Source: Buxus sempervirens
Taxonomy: Eukaryota > Streptophyta > Magnoliopsida > Buxales > Buxaceae
NCBI GenBank assembly: GCA_947561395.2
Contig: OX387193.1
Coordinates: 15,066,001-15,130,000, forward strand
Direction of reading: 5' to 3'
DNA length: 64,000 bases
Below, one piece after another: positions 1 to 12,690 of this stretch. The number at the start of each line of letters is the position of its first letter. Within the stretch, counting starts at the first letter, position 1. The notes under the pieces are model-generated. The model was not told the DNA's origin. It worked only from the letters and a program-made list of their open reading frames with translations, and did not search any database. Made by a program: the position numbers and the translations under genes.

Positions 1-1492
1 TAAAACCAGAGTTAAATACTATTAATAAGTTCAGACTTATATTACGCATGTTATACTCAAACAGTAGTTTTCCTATAGAAATTAACCTTATATCATTCTC
101 CTTTAACATAAGTCCTCCATGTATTCTTTTAACACTTCTAATTCATTTAAATGCAACTCATAGACTTCTGTTTCTTAGTTTCTGAAATTTTCACCTAATA
201 CAGCTACAATTTAATTTCAGTTATATACTACACATAGAAGAAATTTCAGTAACATAAACTTCTGAAATTTCATTCCACTAAGAATAAGTTTAACTTATCA
301 TTACATTCACCAATTCCTTTATATTGAAACACTTCATTTATAATCCTAATTCAACCTCTTGTTACTCCCTCACATTTCCTTGATCATCTTAAATTCATCC
401 CCTAAAATAAATCCCTAATTGAAATTAACCAACAATTAATAAGTAAAATGATATATATACTGGGCGCCAACCCTAGGGCCTAGGCTGCCCTGAACGCCCA
501 GTTTAAAATAGTCCGAATCTGCCATGGGCGCCAACCTGGGAAGGTAGGCGCCCCTGAGCCCTCCTGAGCGCCTATACAAATTTTTACATTGTGAGCTACG
601 GCTAACCAAATTCAACTAGGACTGATCTACATTCATTCGAATTTAATTAAAGCATGAACTATCTCCCTATTGAATTAGGCACCAATTTCATCAAAAAATA
701 GAGATTCAATTAAACAATCGCATAAACCACTTCACTTCTTCAAATTGATCATCTAAAACAAAGATACGAGGTGATACTTACCTCTTAGAAGCAAATCAAG
801 CTGATAAACTCTTCAAATTCTCAAGTGAAAATTCTGAAATATAGCCTCTAGATCTGATCGCACGAACAATCACTGCTAAATTTTAATTCCTAATCAAATC
901 TCTATAGATCAGTATTTCTCTTGTTAAAATTCAACTAATTATAACCTGATTAACCAAACTTACCTGAATTTCGGATTGAAATAGCTGAGATTACAGCTTT
1001 TGGACAAATTTGGAGTTGCTGCCGCAGGATCACTTCACTCTCAATCGAACAGAAATGAATGATTAGATCGAAATTCTCTGATCACCGCAGCAATTCAAAT
1101 CAGCCTATACAAACCCTAGCTCCTTCCTCAATTTTCTGATCTCTCGCACTCAAGCAACCAACAAACCAACTTTCGTTCGAACTCTAACTCCCCTTTTATA
1201 ACTACCGCCTTCAAGTTAGTTTAAAACCAGATCATGTGTGTGTCATCACAGGATATTCCCTACATGAGCACAAATAAATGGCTCTGATCTCATGCCTGCC
1301 ACATCATCTAACCATCATAAACCAACTAAATAAAACTCCAGTAAATGCTCTTACCTATTTAAAATATAATTATCCCATCCAGTTCGATAAAAAATCCCTG
1401 GTTTAAATCCTTGATCTCCTTTTTTGAACTTTCCATCAATTAATAATCCCTAAAAATCCAATTTTTAATATTTAAAAATTCGGGATTTTACA
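1..1492 (-). repeat. Partial LTR of a Ty3/gypsy (Tekay/Del-like) element
   Basis: Read on the minus strand, the sequence starts at 1492 with TGTAAAATCCCGAATT, close to the LTR start at 5229 (TGTAAAACCCCGAATT). A TATA box (TATAAAAGG, minus strand) lies near 1194-1200. A GC-rich patch of GGCGCC/GCGCC motifs at about 468-590 sits roughly 900-1020 nt from the LTR start, where related LTRs in this window carry similar patches. The other LTR end lies outside the window, so it cannot be told whether this is a solo LTR or part of an element. No open frame of interest was seen. Confidence 0.7.
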
Positions 1493-3483
1493 TAGTAGCT
1501 TTGTGACATCCCCTTCTCTCTAGACTCAACCTGGACATCTAACCATTCACCAATTACTCTCCACACCTCCAAACCCTTGTGGGGCCAACATGCTAGAAAT
1601 ACACCCTCTGACCATTTTCACCGCTTGCCACCACATTACCATTTTGGCACCCCTGTACCGTGTAGAAGTACCCCAAAGTTGATCCCCAAAAGCTCTCCTC
1701 TTGTTGATCATGCCCAACCAAAGTCAACCCTACCGGGCCAAGCTATGTGCCAACCATGGCATTGTCATGGGCCAAGCGCCATGCAAGTTGCTTGCCCGTG
1801 ACAATGTGGTCTTCTCTTATTTGTCAAGTTACAACGGGTGTAAACACTATGGGATGACATCTGGAGTGATCCTGAGAGTAGACCCTCTCAAGTATGTGGA
1901 AAAAGAATATTCACCCCAATTCAAATCATGAATGTTAGAGTAAAATTCTCTAACCATCTCCACAGAAGGAAGGGTAAAGTCCCCTAATATGCAATCCCAA
2001 CCCCTATCTGTGATACAAGAAGTGATCTCATCTGGAAGCTTAGTAAGCTTCACAACTCTCTCAACTATAAGAGGTCTTTGACAAAAGAAATGTTCAAAAT
2101 TTTGTCTTGCCCTCTCATCAAAGAAAGCATTTTCTTCAATCCTAGCCCTCTTTTTTGGAATTTTTGGCATCTAGGGACTTGGTTCTAACCATCTAGGAAG
2201 AGAATAAAAGGGAAACGAAAAAAGGAAAAACACAAAAATAATCACATGTAAGAATGAATTCTACTACTAAACATGTAATCTGTAAATTGAACCCAATCTA
2301 CATGCATAAGAAATGTAAAATGCATGAAAGAAACGAAGAAAAATCAATTAGAAATCAATTTTCGTTGAAAAATGACTTGTTCTTTAAGAACAGTAGATGA
2401 ACGTTTGAGCGGTGGCTCTAACATTCTCTAACGTCCAAGAACACCAACCCAGATTTGGGGATTTTTTACTGAAACACCAAATCACGAAAATAAGTCAACA
2501 AAACCATTGAAAACTAAAATAGAACACAATTAAAACTTTTTCAAAGTGATTTTAAACCAAATAATGCTTAAAACAAACACGAATCAAGTAATAAAGAAAT
2601 AAAACCCTAGAAAATGCAAGAAACTGAAAACCGAGGAATGAAAACAGAAAGAAATGCACGTTAAACATGATTTCTCACCTTTGAATCCACAATCATTGTA
2701 GACACTTTGAATCCACAATCGCCGCTCGCACAAAGGGTTTAGGGTTCTTAGAAACATTCAAACCCTCTCACATGTGACTAAAAATAAAAAGGGGTTTCAC
2801 TTAACCGTTTGAGCGCCAGATCTAATGCGAGTTGAACCGTAGACGTAAGTTGATTTTTAAAGCAAATCATTCGAACCTCGGTATAACTAAGAGTACCGTT
2901 CAAACGTTAAAATATAACTAAAACCAATGTTCGGCATCGTTAGAGACAACGTTTGAGGCAACGATATATAACGTTTAACAACGTTTGAGATGTCGTTCGA
3001 ACGGTCTTATAAAACTCAGAAAAAAAATTTCAAATTCAGCTCAAAAAACTCAATATTTTGCAACCAAATTGCTTCCAACATTCCTAAAAACATCCAAGAT
3101 ATTGAGTATAGCATAAAACGAGTATACACTTATGAAAACTTAAAATTTTAGACATTTGGGGAACCTTCTTCACTCAAAAATTCAAGTTTTAACAAAACCA
3201 ACATCTATAATCCCAATTGTGCTTGTGTGCAAGTGCAAAACCAAATACAACTAGGATTGCCTAAATAAGAAATTGCTAAGGGGGATTTGCTAGATCCAGG
3301 AAAACTTAATTTTTGTTGCTTTTATCAACAGCTTTCGGACCACTAGCTACATGATCAATCTCAAGACTGATTCGAACAATTTCTCAATCTCTGGTGCACA
3401 CCTTCAAAATTCCCGAGTTTAGAAGTTGTAGCTTGCTGGGCAAAGCTAATTTTAAATAAAACCCAAATTTATCTAAGGCAAAA
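1493..3483 (-). mobile_element. Decayed minus-strand transposable element remnant
   Basis: AT-rich sequence between a partial LTR and the 5' break of the gypsy pol fragment. It contains one recognisable coding remnant (1847-2170, minus strand). Upstream of that remnant, at about 2395-3020, runs a series of dyad-like motifs around CGTTTGAGCG, GTTCAAACG and CGTTCGAACG. This resembles the leader of an LTR element with its own family-specific motif set, but no LTR boundary, PBS or TSD was found, so class and limits are inferred. Confidence 0.4.
1847..2170 (-). pseudogene. Fragment of 'putative plant transposon protein' domain ORF
   Basis: A 107-residue frame beginning MPKIPKKRARIEENAFFDER. Its centre (RPLIVERVVKLTKLPDEI, then RGWDCILGDFTLP) and the end (MVREFYSNIHD, then STYLRGSTLRITPDVI) follow the pattern of a domain common in angiosperm genomes and usually annotated 'putative plant transposon protein', where a conserved Glu-Phe-Tyr segment is followed by a 'V-RG' strand. 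Assignment is from memory of the family. The frame stops right after the conserved strand, and downstream minus-strand translation is full of stops, so only an N-terminal part survives. The biochemical function of this domain is unknown to me. Confidence 0.5.
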
Positions 3484-5228
3484 TCACAGAGAGATTTGAA
3501 TATGAGGCAGCGAAGGTGGATGGATTTACTAAAGGATTTCAAGTTCACTTTGCAATACCACCCTGGTAAAGCAAACGTAGTGGCTAATGCTTTGAGCAGA
3601 AAAAGTGCAGTTGATGATCAGGTAGCCACTTTAGCAGTTTTCATGATGAGCCAGTGTAGATTGGTTGATTCAGTCAGAAATTGGCAGGGAGAGTTTAGCA
3701 TGCCACAAGATGGAGTGATCCGAGTTGCTCGTGTTCAGATTGAGCCATATTTGGTTCAGTTGATTTTGGAGAGACAGTTGACTGACCCACAGTTGATTCA
3801 GACTTGGGAGATGATGAGTAGAGGATCTGAGACAGCTGTAGATTTTTCAGATAGAGATGGGCTATTGAGATATAGAGGTCGTATTTGTGTTCCAGCTGAT
3901 GAGGAGATTAAGGAGAAAATATTGATAGAGGGTTATAGATCGAGGTATGCAGTTCACCCAGGAAGTACGAAGATGTACAAGAATTTGAAAGAAATCTATT
4001 GGTGGTCAGGAATGAAGAGAGAGATTGCAGAGTATGTGGCAAAGTGCTTGATATGCCAGCAAGTGAAGGCTGAACATCAGAAACCACTTGGTTTACTTCA
4101 GTTATTTCCTATTCCAGAATGGAAGTGGGAGCATGCGACCATGGATTTTTTATCTGGGTTACCATTGACAGCAAAGAAAGAAGATGCTATTTGGGTTGTT
4201 GTGGATAGACTGACTAAGTCAGCACATTTCTTGCCTATGAGCGCTACAAAGTCATTGAAGTCTTTACCTGAACTATATGTCAAGGAGATAGTGAGACTTC
4301 ATGGAGTACCAGTTTCCATAGTGTCTGACAGAGATGCATGATTCACGGCACGCTTTTGGCTTGCATTTCAAGCAGCCTTAGGAACTAAGCTTAATTTCAG
4401 CACTAGCTATCATCCTCAGACAGATTGACAATCTGAGCGTACCATTCAGACGTTGGAAGATATGCTGAGATGTTGTGTTATGGATTGGGGAGGCAGTTGG
4501 AATCAGCATCTACCATTGATGGAGTTTGCCTATAATAACAGCTATCAGGCAAGTATTCAGATGGCACCATTTGAGGCACTTTATAGCAGACCGTGTAGAT
4601 CCCCAGTGTGCTGGGTGGAAGTTGGAAAAAGACAACTTATTGGGCCACAGATTGTACAGGATAGCATTGAGAAGGTGAATCAAATTAGGCAGAATATGCT
4701 TACAGCCTAGAGTCGTCAGAAGAGTTATGCAGATACCAAAAGAAGAGACTTGCATTTTGAAGTTGGTGATTTGGTATTTCTGAAGATATCACCATCTCGT
4801 GGGATTAAGAGATTTGGAAAGAAAGGCAAGTTGGCTCCAAGATATATAGGTCCGTTTGAGATTAAGTGCACAGTGAGACTAGTAGCATACAGATTGGCTT
4901 TGCCTACATAGCTGGAAGGAGTTCATGACGTATTCTATGTTTCTATGTTAAGGAAGTACGTGCATGACCCTACTCATATCATTCAGCATGAGCCGATAGT
5001 AGTGTGAGGGGACTTGACTTATGAGGAGCATCCCGTTGAGATTTTGGACAGGAAGGAGCAGGTTCTTCGTACTATGTGATTCAACTTGTGAAAGTACTTT
5101 GGCAGAATCACACGACTGAGGAAGCTACTTGGGAATTGGAATCAGAAATGCAGAGAAAGTATCCTAACCTATTTCCAGAACCACAAGGTAAATTTCGAGG
5201 ACGAAAATTTTCTTTTAGGAGGGGAGGA
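3484..5228 (+). pseudogene. 5'-truncated Ty3/gypsy chromovirus pol (RNase H end, integrase, chromodomain)
   Basis: Coding similarity starts abruptly near 3484 inside RNase H (QRDLNMRQRRW, then YHPGKANVVANALSRK). It continues through an integrase zinc finger (HPGSTKMYKNL, CLICQQVK), the core (MDFLSGLP; VSIVSDRDA) and WNQHLPLMEFAYNNSYQASI. The C-terminus has GPFEI and a chromodomain-like end (VLWQNHTTEEATWELESEM), typical of Tekay/Del chromoviruses. It is dead: in-frame stops occur near 4339, 4427, 4708, 4909 and 5006, mostly where CAG or CGA codons are expected (or GGA to TGA at 4427), and there is a frameshift near 5076. The 5' LTR, gag, protease and most of RT are missing; the break at 3484 is not a clean element end. 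Confidence 0.85.
5214..5228 (+). other. Polypurine tract of the Tekay-type element
   Basis: TTTAGGAGGGGAGGA lies directly before TGTAAAACCCC, the LTR start. This is the standard position and composition of the plus-strand priming site. Confidence 0.75.
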
Positions 5229-8200
5229 TGTAAAACCCCGAATTTTCCTGAAATAATAAATTAAATTAATAAATAATATTATTGGGAGTTATAATTGATG
5301 GAAATATTATATTATTGTAGGGGATGATTTAATTAGTGGAGATCCAGAATTAGACACAGATCTGACCGTCCGATCATGAGATATCGAGGTATGTATTCTG
5401 ATTGAGCGTGTGTATGGAGTTTTGTGTATGTGAGATACATGGGATCGGAGAGTATAAATATTAGTTTAATAACCTAAATACATATGCGTTACTATTTTCG
5501 TTCGTATGCTTCAGCCGCAAGCGACAAGCCAAGTTTGAACGAACGAGCGACTGAGGAAGAAGGAGGAGGAAGGACTTGGTTTTGTGTTTTTCATCGTCTA
5601 GAGGATTGCTTGGTGATAGAGTTCGTCATTGTTCAGAGAAGTGAAGGAGAAACCAGCGTAGAAGAGGTAGGTGACACTGTTTTGTTCGATTGATTTGTGT
5701 TTACGTTTGTTTAATCGCAAAAGCATGTTTTTATGATATGTAATAATGTATATAGTTAGATAATCATGTTATAAATATGTTAGAATGAGTTTAGACGAGA
5801 AAAATCACGTTTTGGAACTGATTCTGTTCGTTTTCGAACGACCGCTGACCTCGACTGTGCTCGGCGATCGTCGGCGATCATCGGCGCTAGTTATAAACTG
5901 TAGACCGTCGAAGACTGCTGGAAGACGTACCATCGGCGTTCGATTTTGAACTACCTCCGACCACAGACCGCTGGGGCGATCTTGAGCGATCCTAGGCGCT
6001 CTGTTCAGATTTTGTAGATTTTCAAAATTTCACACCCTGATTTAATTCCAAACTATTTTTAGACAATTCTAATGCTTAAATAAGATGTTTTAAGATTAAA
6101 ATAAATTATCTAATTCCCTGTTTTACAGAAAAATAAATTAGGAAGGTATTTAGGACATTAGTTGCCAAACTTTGAAAGAAATGGAGAAACCTAGTTTTTG
6201 GGAAAGCTAATTAGTATTTAATTACTAGAACATCTTTTAAACTACTCTATAAACCAGAAAATTCATAAAGAGAATTCAGAACTCAGATGACCCGAATATT
6301 GAAGGGACTGACAGATTTAACCTTTATATGCCGCTAGGCACCAACCCTTATAGAAATATTATATTTTAGGGAATTTTGGAGTCTAGTGGGCATAGCTGGT
6401 TATGGATCCATAGTTGTTGCTAGATAGCTGAGGGATATGTCATTTGGGTTGATTTTCTCCCTTGTGCGACGCGCTTCCTTTGCAAGTTAGTTTGTCTGGG
6501 AAGGTCCTATGTCTGGAGGGACACCCCGGTGAACCGCTGGTGATTCCCTGTACATGTGGATAAGCGACCACACTCCATGTATTGATTCTGGTGCTGCATG
6601 CTGGTGGTACATGCCAACTCTGCGGGGTTCGTGCGCAATAAGTTGGTGATTACGGCTCTTGTCTAAGCTGCGCTGCATGGGACTTGAGTATCATTAGTAG
6701 CATTGCTCCTAAGCCGCACGGTGGTATAGCAATTGGTTGAGAATCATCTCAAAAGGTTTATCTATCTTTATGAATCTTACAAATGACACTGAAATCACAA
6801 CTCTTGATATTATTATTGTATACATGTTGGAGGCATGTGATTGAGATACTGATCGGATGTGACTGTTTAGTGCATCCTCGCAAAGTATGAATTATGTTAT
6901 GGATTTTGATAATGGATTCTTATAATAGAACTTGCTAAAATTCATCTCTAGAATTTTTTATCATACTGTTTTGTATTCATGAATGATACGAATGATTATA
7001 CGAGCCTGCTTAGTCGATATTGCTTAATCGTGCATGAACTGTTATTTTACTTATATGAACTGTTTAATCATGCATGTGTTACCTACTGGGATATTCGTAT
7101 CTCACTCTACTTTTATTTCATTTTTCAGCTGATACGCGAGAGGGGGTGTAAGCACCTTATTTTTGCACCCTTGGAAGTGCTAAAAATGAAAACCCTGGCA
7201 GAAAGTCAAACCCCAAGGGGACAAAAAGTTGACTTTTTGATCAGGTGATAGTTGACCACCTTGCTTTATCTCATTGGATAGAGAATCTTGACTCGGTTCC
7301 AACGCAACTGAGTTTGTAGGAATCAGAGTCCGGATGAAGGTTCTGCGGGCGGTCAAATTTGAGGGGGAGCCGAAAGTTGACTTTCTGCTAAACCCTGATC
7401 CAGGTGCTTACCCCCATGCCATTGGATATAGGGCTCCAATATGATTCTAACGCAACTGAGTTTGCCCAGATCGGAGCCCGGATGAAGAAAATATGAGCTG
7501 TCGAAATTCCGGAGCAACAAAACTGACAAACTGCACACGCGGCAAAAAGCTGCACATGTGGCGATTTGCGCAGGAAAATATCTTGGGGATTAAATCAGTA
7601 AATATCCAAACATCCCAAATATCTCAGGGACTAAATCTGCAAATATCCAAGAATATCGGATTAAATCAAAATATCCCAGGGACTAAATCTTAAAATTCAG
7701 ATTTTTCGGACAAATCCGCGGCCGCATTTATTAGTTTTCAATGATTGTGTTGCTCGCGCTAAGCGAAAAGCGCTCGGCGCCAGTTCACGCAAGCTCGGCG
7801 GATACCCCATTTGCTCATCTATAAATACCGCAACCCCCTTCTTGCGAAGGGGTTCGGCGATTCGGGTGTGCTGGTTCGGGCTTCTCTGGGTTGGTGGCTC
7901 CCTTTGCTCGAGCCTTCCTCCCCACTCCTCCTTGTTCGAAACCCTCCGTATACCTCCCTTTGCTTCCACGAATAACCACCCCACATAACTTGAAACCCTT
8001 TCCACCCTTGGTTGCTCTCTTCCTCCTCTTCCTCGACAAACCTGAAGGAGATCGTGTTGTTGGTGGGGAAAGGTGCTGCTCCGGCGGCTGCTCGTGCACT
8101 CCAAGGAGGCCTCACACACACTCTACAAAGGATTAAAACCAAGGTAATGTTCCCTGTTTAATATGAATAAGAATAAGCTCATTTCAAGCATGCTAGGGCG

Positions 8201-10274
8201 TTTTCTGTCTTTGCCAAGTTGCTTGCTGTTATTGCTTGTTGGATTCGAAGGCGGGAGCATGCTCCCCCTTGATCTTTGCATCTCTTGTATCCCGATGTAA
8301 ACCCCGTGTTTCCCTTCTTTGTTGGTTGCATTTCTGTTCGGTTTTCGGATTTGGGCGTTTCTGGAGAGATTTTGTTTTGGATTATAGAGTAGCTTAGATT
8401 AATTCCAAAGTGAGTTTAGAGGTCTTCTGGGAGCCTGAGGAACGCCGGGAAGGTGTTACAGAGACTGGAAATAAAACCAGTCTCTGAGTTTAAAAAAAAA
8501 ACAGAGAGTCGCGTTCCGTAAAGTGGGTGCGCTGAGCTCGCACCTAGCTCGCGCTGAGCTTGCGCCGAGCGCACGCGCGGATGCTTTTTTTTGCTGTTTT
8601 CGGTCCACCCAGCTCGCGCTGACCTTGCGCCTAGCGCCTGAGGTCAGCGCACCCCTTTTTATTACCGAATTGCTTGTATTTTTTGAAAACCCGAAAATGC
8701 CCTTTACCGTACCGCACCCCAAACCCCGTTGTTCACCGCGCGTCCAACTCGTTCCTTGGACCCAAATTATGTGATTTTTGTATATTTTGTGTATTTGTGA
8801 TTTCTTGTACATTCTATGATTTCTGCTGCATATGGGTGACACCTTCAAACCAAACCAAATGAACCAACAGGGTTTCCGGGTCACCCGGACACCCAACATG
8901 GGACTCAGACCATCCGGTCTAGTTTGATCTCTAGTGGGCCTTCCAACGGGGCCCACCCAGCCCAAACCATCCAATTATGCCTAAATAAGATAATTAAAAG
9001 GATTGAGTGGGCCAAACCCACTGGAGGCCCACCAAAGCCCTATGTGGGGCATGCATGTGTAGTTAAAATTGTGGTTTGGCCGAGACCACGGGCGGGGCCT
9101 GTCGGGCCCACTAAGCCCACAAAACTAAGTAAGGTTAAGGTTTCAAAACCCTAACCCAGGAAGCCTTGGGCTTTCAAGCCCAAGCCCAGGTAAAGGGCCC
9201 CAAGCCCAAGGCCTGGCCCATTTTGGAAACTAATCAAGATAATCTCAAATCATCTTTGCAACCAACTGCGGGGGCCCACTCAGGGGCCCGCAAAGCAATC
9301 CGGCCCACTTTGCATGGAAATCACTTAATAATCAAACTTGAACTTCAAAATAAAATCAATGCATCAAACCAAAGTCCAAAAGGCCTCTCAGGCTTAGACT
9401 GAGGCCCACCAGGGGATATGCGGGCTTAACCAAGCCCACCAAGGGATCTGCAGGCCCTCCAACGGGGCCCGCCCAATCAGACTCACTTCACTTTAAAGCT
9501 AAGAAGATAAAATCAAGTAAAAGAACCCACACCACTTTGGCGGTCCTGCCAGACTTAATCAAATTGCATGCTGGAGTAGGAATAGGGTGAGTGAGAGACC
9601 AATGTTGACTCAAACTAGGGAAACCTATGGGACCCGTCACTTGACAAGGCGGACCGGAGTGTCTACGGACTTCCCCAGACCGTAACCGAGAACTTACTTA
9701 GAATCTCAAGCCGCAGACCAAATAGACAAACTTAGGCACCCAGGTGTCCGCCTGCACCCCATCAGGCGGTGGGGACTCCAATTTCCCATTTTTACCTAGT
9801 ACAACACACCGAAGTCAGGCGCGCACAGGGGGATCATAATGATTTCCAAGGAAAGGTAGCAGAGTATTCACCAGAGGATTACTTTTACCCAGATATTGTT
9901 TAAGGTCGAGGATTGTTATAGACTTAGTTATATTTGATAGACTATCATTCATTTGGATTTGATGTACTAGCGAAATGAGAGAGATAGTAACCATTTCATT
10001 TTACCAGACTTTGATATTAAGGATTGATGATTAACTTTAATGTTTAATTGAGGATTTTAGACTACACTTCCGCACATACTTATTTTCCGCACTCTGATAG
10101 TATAATAAAGTGAATGGATTTTAATTCTTTGGTCTGGTATATTATTGATGATGTATTTGATATGGGCCAATAACACCTTGGATTTGGTTGTTGAACTAAA
10201 TTCGGGTTGTTACAGTAGCGAACCGGGTTCGGGTCGGGTGCCGGTTTGCACTGACCCGAGTTCGAGGCGTTGCA
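5229..10274 (+). repeat. 3' LTR of the Tekay-type element, interrupted by a solo LTR
   Basis: The LTR starts with TGTAAAACCCC after the polypurine tract and ends with GGCGTTGCA at 10274 (the related solo LTR at 42823 ends GGCGTTACA). It consists of 5229-7146 plus 9833-10274, about 2.36 kb; the middle is an LTR-C insertion. TATAAATA is at 5453-5460. A GC-rich patch of GGCGATCRTCGGCGATC-type repeats is at about 5815-6005. Positions about 6390-6730 match 41866-42210 of the solo LTR at 39822, which fixes family membership. The last 80 bp can fold through CCGGGTTCGG and its complement. Confidence 0.8.
7147..9827 (+). mobile_element. Solo LTR, family C (TGTAAGCACC...GCGCACA), TSD GGGGG
   Basis: Starts TGTAAGCACC and ends GCGCGCACA. 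It is flanked by GGGGG at 7142-7146 and 9828-9832, and no PBS, polypurine tract or coding region lies inside, so it is a 2681-bp solo LTR inside another LTR. Relative to the copy at 34085-37057, both ends match, but the stretch before the TATA box does not. Here 7750-7802 carries GCGCT/AGCGC-type dyads just upstream of TATAAATA at 7820-7827, and a second cluster of the same motif lies at about 8525-8650. The many open frames within it (7697-8974, both strands) are LTR sequence. Confidence 0.85.
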
Positions 10275-11712
10275 ATTATGTATTTTAGTTAAAGTGGAAG
10301 AGAGAGAAGGAGATGGGGTTGTTTCATGTACCATAACATAACAATGTGTGCATACACCCTATTGTTGTTTATATATTTGAAATTATATGAATTGGTGCAA
10401 TGTTTAATAATTGTCGAATTTAAATCAAAGCATGGCATGTTGAGTTGGTAATTTTAAATGAAGCATGATTATATGTATATGAGTACTACTAGTAACTTGA
10501 TACTAGTCTAGTACCCAGCACCAAGTGTTGTTGGAAGATATAATGTTTGTAATGTTGGCACGAATTGCTAGTTCAGTACCCAGCATTTTGAGGTGTCTGG
10601 GATGATGATTAAATTGTATTGCTAGCCATGCTAGTTCAGTACTCAGTGTGTGATTAACCACTGGGATGATTGTGATGCGATTGTACTGCTAGTGGCAAGG
10701 GTTCACTAGTCCAGTACCCAATATGAAGACTGGCAAACACCTATATGGTGGTACTTCTAGTTGTGAGGTCACACACTAGTTAAGTTGTCTGCTATGGACG
10801 TTCTATTGGGAGTGTGTTTACTGCTAGTCTATACTAGTTCAGTACCCAGTGAGGGACGCCCACTGGAAGAGGATATTGAGATGATTGTACTGTTAGCTAA
10901 CATAATGCTAATTCAGTACCCAGCGTGACCTAGATGCCTACTGGGATGTGAGGATGATATTTGGTAGTTAATATTTCTTTACATTTGGTTATTTTTATTT
11001 TGTTATTTATATTTTTGCAAGGTATATGTCCATAAAAATCACAGGTAAGTATTTCTAACTCTTAGATTAAGGTTTATTTATTGTTTCTTTTTATCATGTT
11101 TAATTTATTGTTCTTATGTTAGAATTCATGATCCCTTATGTTTAATATTGTTAATATTAAAATATATATGTAAATATGTTATGAACCCAACTTAGGAAAA
11201 CTTTGCATATTTAATGATAATACTATTAAATACCTATTTGGTGTAAATATATTATTTAAATAAGGAATATTATGCATATTCTCATACGAGGTGTATTAGC
11301 CTCACTTACTGGGTTTCTTTAAGACTCACCCCTTATATTTTCACAAGAAACCTGAAATTCTGAGATAATGAAATGTGGTGACAGGATCGTGATTGGAATG
11401 ATGAACATGTTGTTTGAGATGTTGTGATACGCTTTGGCAAGAATCTTTGAGTTGATGTATTTTATGAACCATTGGGGTTCAAGATTGTGACTGGATGCAT
11501 TTGGATAAACCATGGTTTGGGTTGGTTCAATTTTTGGTCTTGATTTGGTATATTGGTTTAATTTCCACTGTAACTTTGATTGTAGAAATATTAAGTGAAA
11601 TTTTCAATTATTTATCGGGAAATAAATGTATTTTGGGTTTCGCTTACAAGCAAGGTTACACTCGGTCCTACTCATGCATAGTAAGTTGTGAGGTGAGGAT
11701 TTAGGGCGTGAC
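10275..11712 (+). repeat. Partial LTR of a further gypsy-type family
   Basis: The right end (GGATTTAGGGCGTGACA at about 11712) looks like the 3' end of a plant Ty3/gypsy LTR. No TG start could be found on the left, where it abuts the preceding LTR. The interior is AT-rich and includes the degenerate tandem repeats at 10480-10970. No coding region, PBS or TSD was identified. Confidence 0.45.
10480..10970. repeat. Degenerate tandem repeat, core CTAGTTCAGTACCCAG
   Basis: Six to seven divergent copies of a unit of roughly 60-130 bp, each with CTAGTTCAGTACCCAG (or close) followed by a CACTGGGATG-like segment. Examples start near 10508, 10570, 10629, 10703, 10826 and 10906. Such repeats are common in LTRs and leaders of plant gypsy elements. 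Confidence 0.6.
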
Positions 11713-12468
11713 ACATATTGATGCCAATAACAGAAATGCATGCAGCTGATTGAGACATTTTGTTGAACATGCATCGTTCAACTCAAGACACCAACAAAAG
11801 TAAATCAAACCCTCTGATCAGAATACAACAACACTTTCAGCAAAAAAAAATCTCACAAGAATGACTTCAAGAAATCATCTAAAATAAAATCTCATGTGTT
11901 AGAAACTACCTCTAGATTGATCTCCTCAGCTCTCTAAACCAATCGACTCCTTGAAGACGTGAATTGCCACCAACCAAACAGTTCCTCGTTGCGATGCCTC
12001 AAAGACGTGAGCTGCCGGCAAACAATTCTTTCGATGGCGTTTGGAGGGGCAACTGTAAGCTTGTGGCAGTATTGGATAAGCAACTGTACACAAAACCAGG
12101 GGCGGGAACCCCTTTTCGTTCCCAAATTCCATTTCATTTTCGCGCTCAATCGAGAGGAGAAAAGGGGTTCTACCGATGTTTGAAAAAAAAAGATTTTTAA
12201 TTGTTTTTTTGGGATGGACGGCATTGTGAAGGAGACCGAGCGAACAAAACTAACGGCTAACGGAGGTCTCGCTCGGTCTATTAACGACATTAGCCTTTGA
12301 ACACGTGACGTGCGATTAGCCTATGAACAAGAGATGAAATGAGGAATCAGTATGAGAGGAAAAAGGTTGGTTTAATTGGCCACTCGACGTCCCCTGTATA
12401 TTGGTGGATAATTGGTATTCGGAAAAATGGGCCACGACAAATTTGTGATAAAAAAATTTGATTGGATC
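11713..12468. other. Apparent host sequence left of the nested cluster, no gene recognised
   Basis: Lies between the partial LTR and the copia TSD. A minus-strand frame of 118 residues (11934-12290) exists but I recognise no domain. A perfect 11-bp inverted repeat (AGACCGAGCGA at 12233-12243, complement at 12269-12279) can form a hairpin. Before the copia insertion this DNA was contiguous with 57042 onward, so it was the distal upstream region of LIL3. Confidence 0.4.
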
Positions 12469-12473
12469 ACGAA

Positions 12474-12690
12474 TGTTGAGATACTTTTTCTTCTCTATCT
12501 TTTACAATATACAATTCCTTCTTATATAGGCAACAAAAGAATATTCTAACAGAAATTTGTTACAACAGAATTATTTTCAACCAATCATAGAGGATGGTTT
12601 GTTGTGATGGTTCTGGAAACCTTTGGTGACGTGCTGTTAGAAGCCTTGGATGATTTGCTGCTATGACTAGGCATGTTAATTGTGTTAACA
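12474..12690 (-). repeat. 3' LTR of the copia element
   Basis: 217 bp. On the minus strand it reads TGTTAACACAATTAACATGC to ...TCTCAACA, with the same length as the 5' LTR after its insertion is subtracted. The adjoining GCCCCCCTCAAG (12691-12702) is the complement of a G-rich polypurine tract. The flank ACGAA matches the other end. Confidence 0.9.

Noticed and set aside
1577..1931. Short plus-strand frames opposite the 1847-2170 remnant
   Set aside because: Shadow frames with no domain; the minus strand carries the recognisable one.
7697..8974. Several open frames on both strands
   Set aside because: All lie inside a solo LTR with clean ends and TSD; low-complexity, mutually overlapping, no domains.
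11934..12290. 118-residue minus-strand frame as a host gene
   Set aside because: No recognisable domain, competing frames on both strands of similar length; kept only as unexplained host sequence.
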